DNA of 5,813 nucleotides from JBCBWG01 sp039817205 (GTDB taxonomy: Bacteria; Pseudomonadota; Alphaproteobacteria; Rhizobiales; Hyphomicrobiaceae), in the NCBI GenBank assembly GCA_039817205.1, contig JBCBWG010000203.1, forward strand, positions 1 through 5,813, read 5' to 3'. Below the pieces are notes generated by a model. That model did not search any database and was not told the origin of the DNA. It saw only the letters and a list, made by a program, of their open reading frames with translations. Position 1 is the first letter of the stretch; each line of letters opens with the position of its first letter. This document shows positions 5,633 through 5,813 of this stretch, piece by piece. A program made the position numbers and the translations under genes.

Positions 5633-5813
5633 CTATTCGGCAGCCGTTGTTCGCCCGAAGCTTTCAACCGGGCCGGCTGGTGTGGCGTCGCCGAGGCCTG
5701 GGTGTGTCCATAGCCCTGACCGATCGCCGGCGCCGCTTCCAACAATCGCCGCTGAGCCTTTCAACCACAGCGCTTGCGCACCGCCGAGCGCGACACCTGC
5801 AATCTGGCGCGAC
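5633..5813 (-). CDS. Unidentified protein, C-terminal 59 residues only
   Basis: On the minus strand a frame is open from the window edge to a TAG at 5635-5633. The 59 visible residues begin SRQIAGVALGGAQALWLKGS and end in TTAAE. Codons are rich in G at the first position and fairly rich in G/C at the third, as in real genes of this window, while the opposite frames give Arg- or Pro-rich peptides. The first 30 residues are small and hydrophobic (Ala, Gly, Val, Leu), and the tail is polar. I recognise no family; it does not show the C-terminus of CrtZ, and I cannot confirm or exclude CrtB or CrtY from so little. Its stop is 7 nt from that of crtW and the two genes converge, with no terminator hairpin between them. 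It could be non-coding. Confidence 0.42.
   Translation of the reverse strand, partial: SRQIAGVALGGAQALWLKGSAAIVGSGAGDRSGLWTHPGLGDATPAGPVESFGRTTAAE

Overview
The window is a stretch of bacterial chromosome with GC-rich third codon positions and Ala/Arg-rich proteins. It is most likely from an alphaproteobacterium, plausibly of the Hyphomicrobiales. That placement rests on the style of the proteins and on the set of carotenoid genes, not on any marker gene. No rRNA, tRNA, CRISPR array, insertion sequence or phage gene is visible.

Layout from left to right: (1) the 3' part of a plus-strand gene for a TPR plus SPOR-domain protein (1-954). (2) A short convergent gap with a hairpin and T-rich tail that looks like an intrinsic terminator for the leftward operon. 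(3) A leftward operon of two genes: fni (type II isopentenyl-diphosphate isomerase, 2694-3707) followed by crtI (phytoene desaturase, 1069-2646). (4) A 195-bp divergent control region (3708-3902) with several short repeats. (5) A rightward operon of two genes: crtE (geranylgeranyl-diphosphate synthase, 3903-4808) and crtW (beta-carotene ketolase, about 4852-5625). (6) The 3' end of an unidentified leftward gene (5633 to the window edge), whose stop codon lies 7 nt from that of crtW.

The four central genes form a keto-carotenoid locus. Fni balances IPP and DMAPP. CrtE condenses them to GGPP. CrtI desaturates phytoene, most likely to lycopene. CrtW adds 4-keto groups to beta-ionone rings, giving echinenone or canthaxanthin type pigments. 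Two needed steps are not in the window: phytoene synthase (crtB) and lycopene cyclase (crtY); no hydroxylase (crtZ) is seen either. They must lie beyond the window or elsewhere in the genome if the pathway is complete.

I do not see a wholly new system here. The most interesting parts are the divergent promoter region, which has two near-matches to the PpsR/CrtJ palindrome 8 bp apart, clustered GTCA/TGAC half-sites and a 10-bp direct repeat; the weak or absent Shine-Dalgarno sequences at the first gene of both operons; and the split arrangement of the carotenoid genes.
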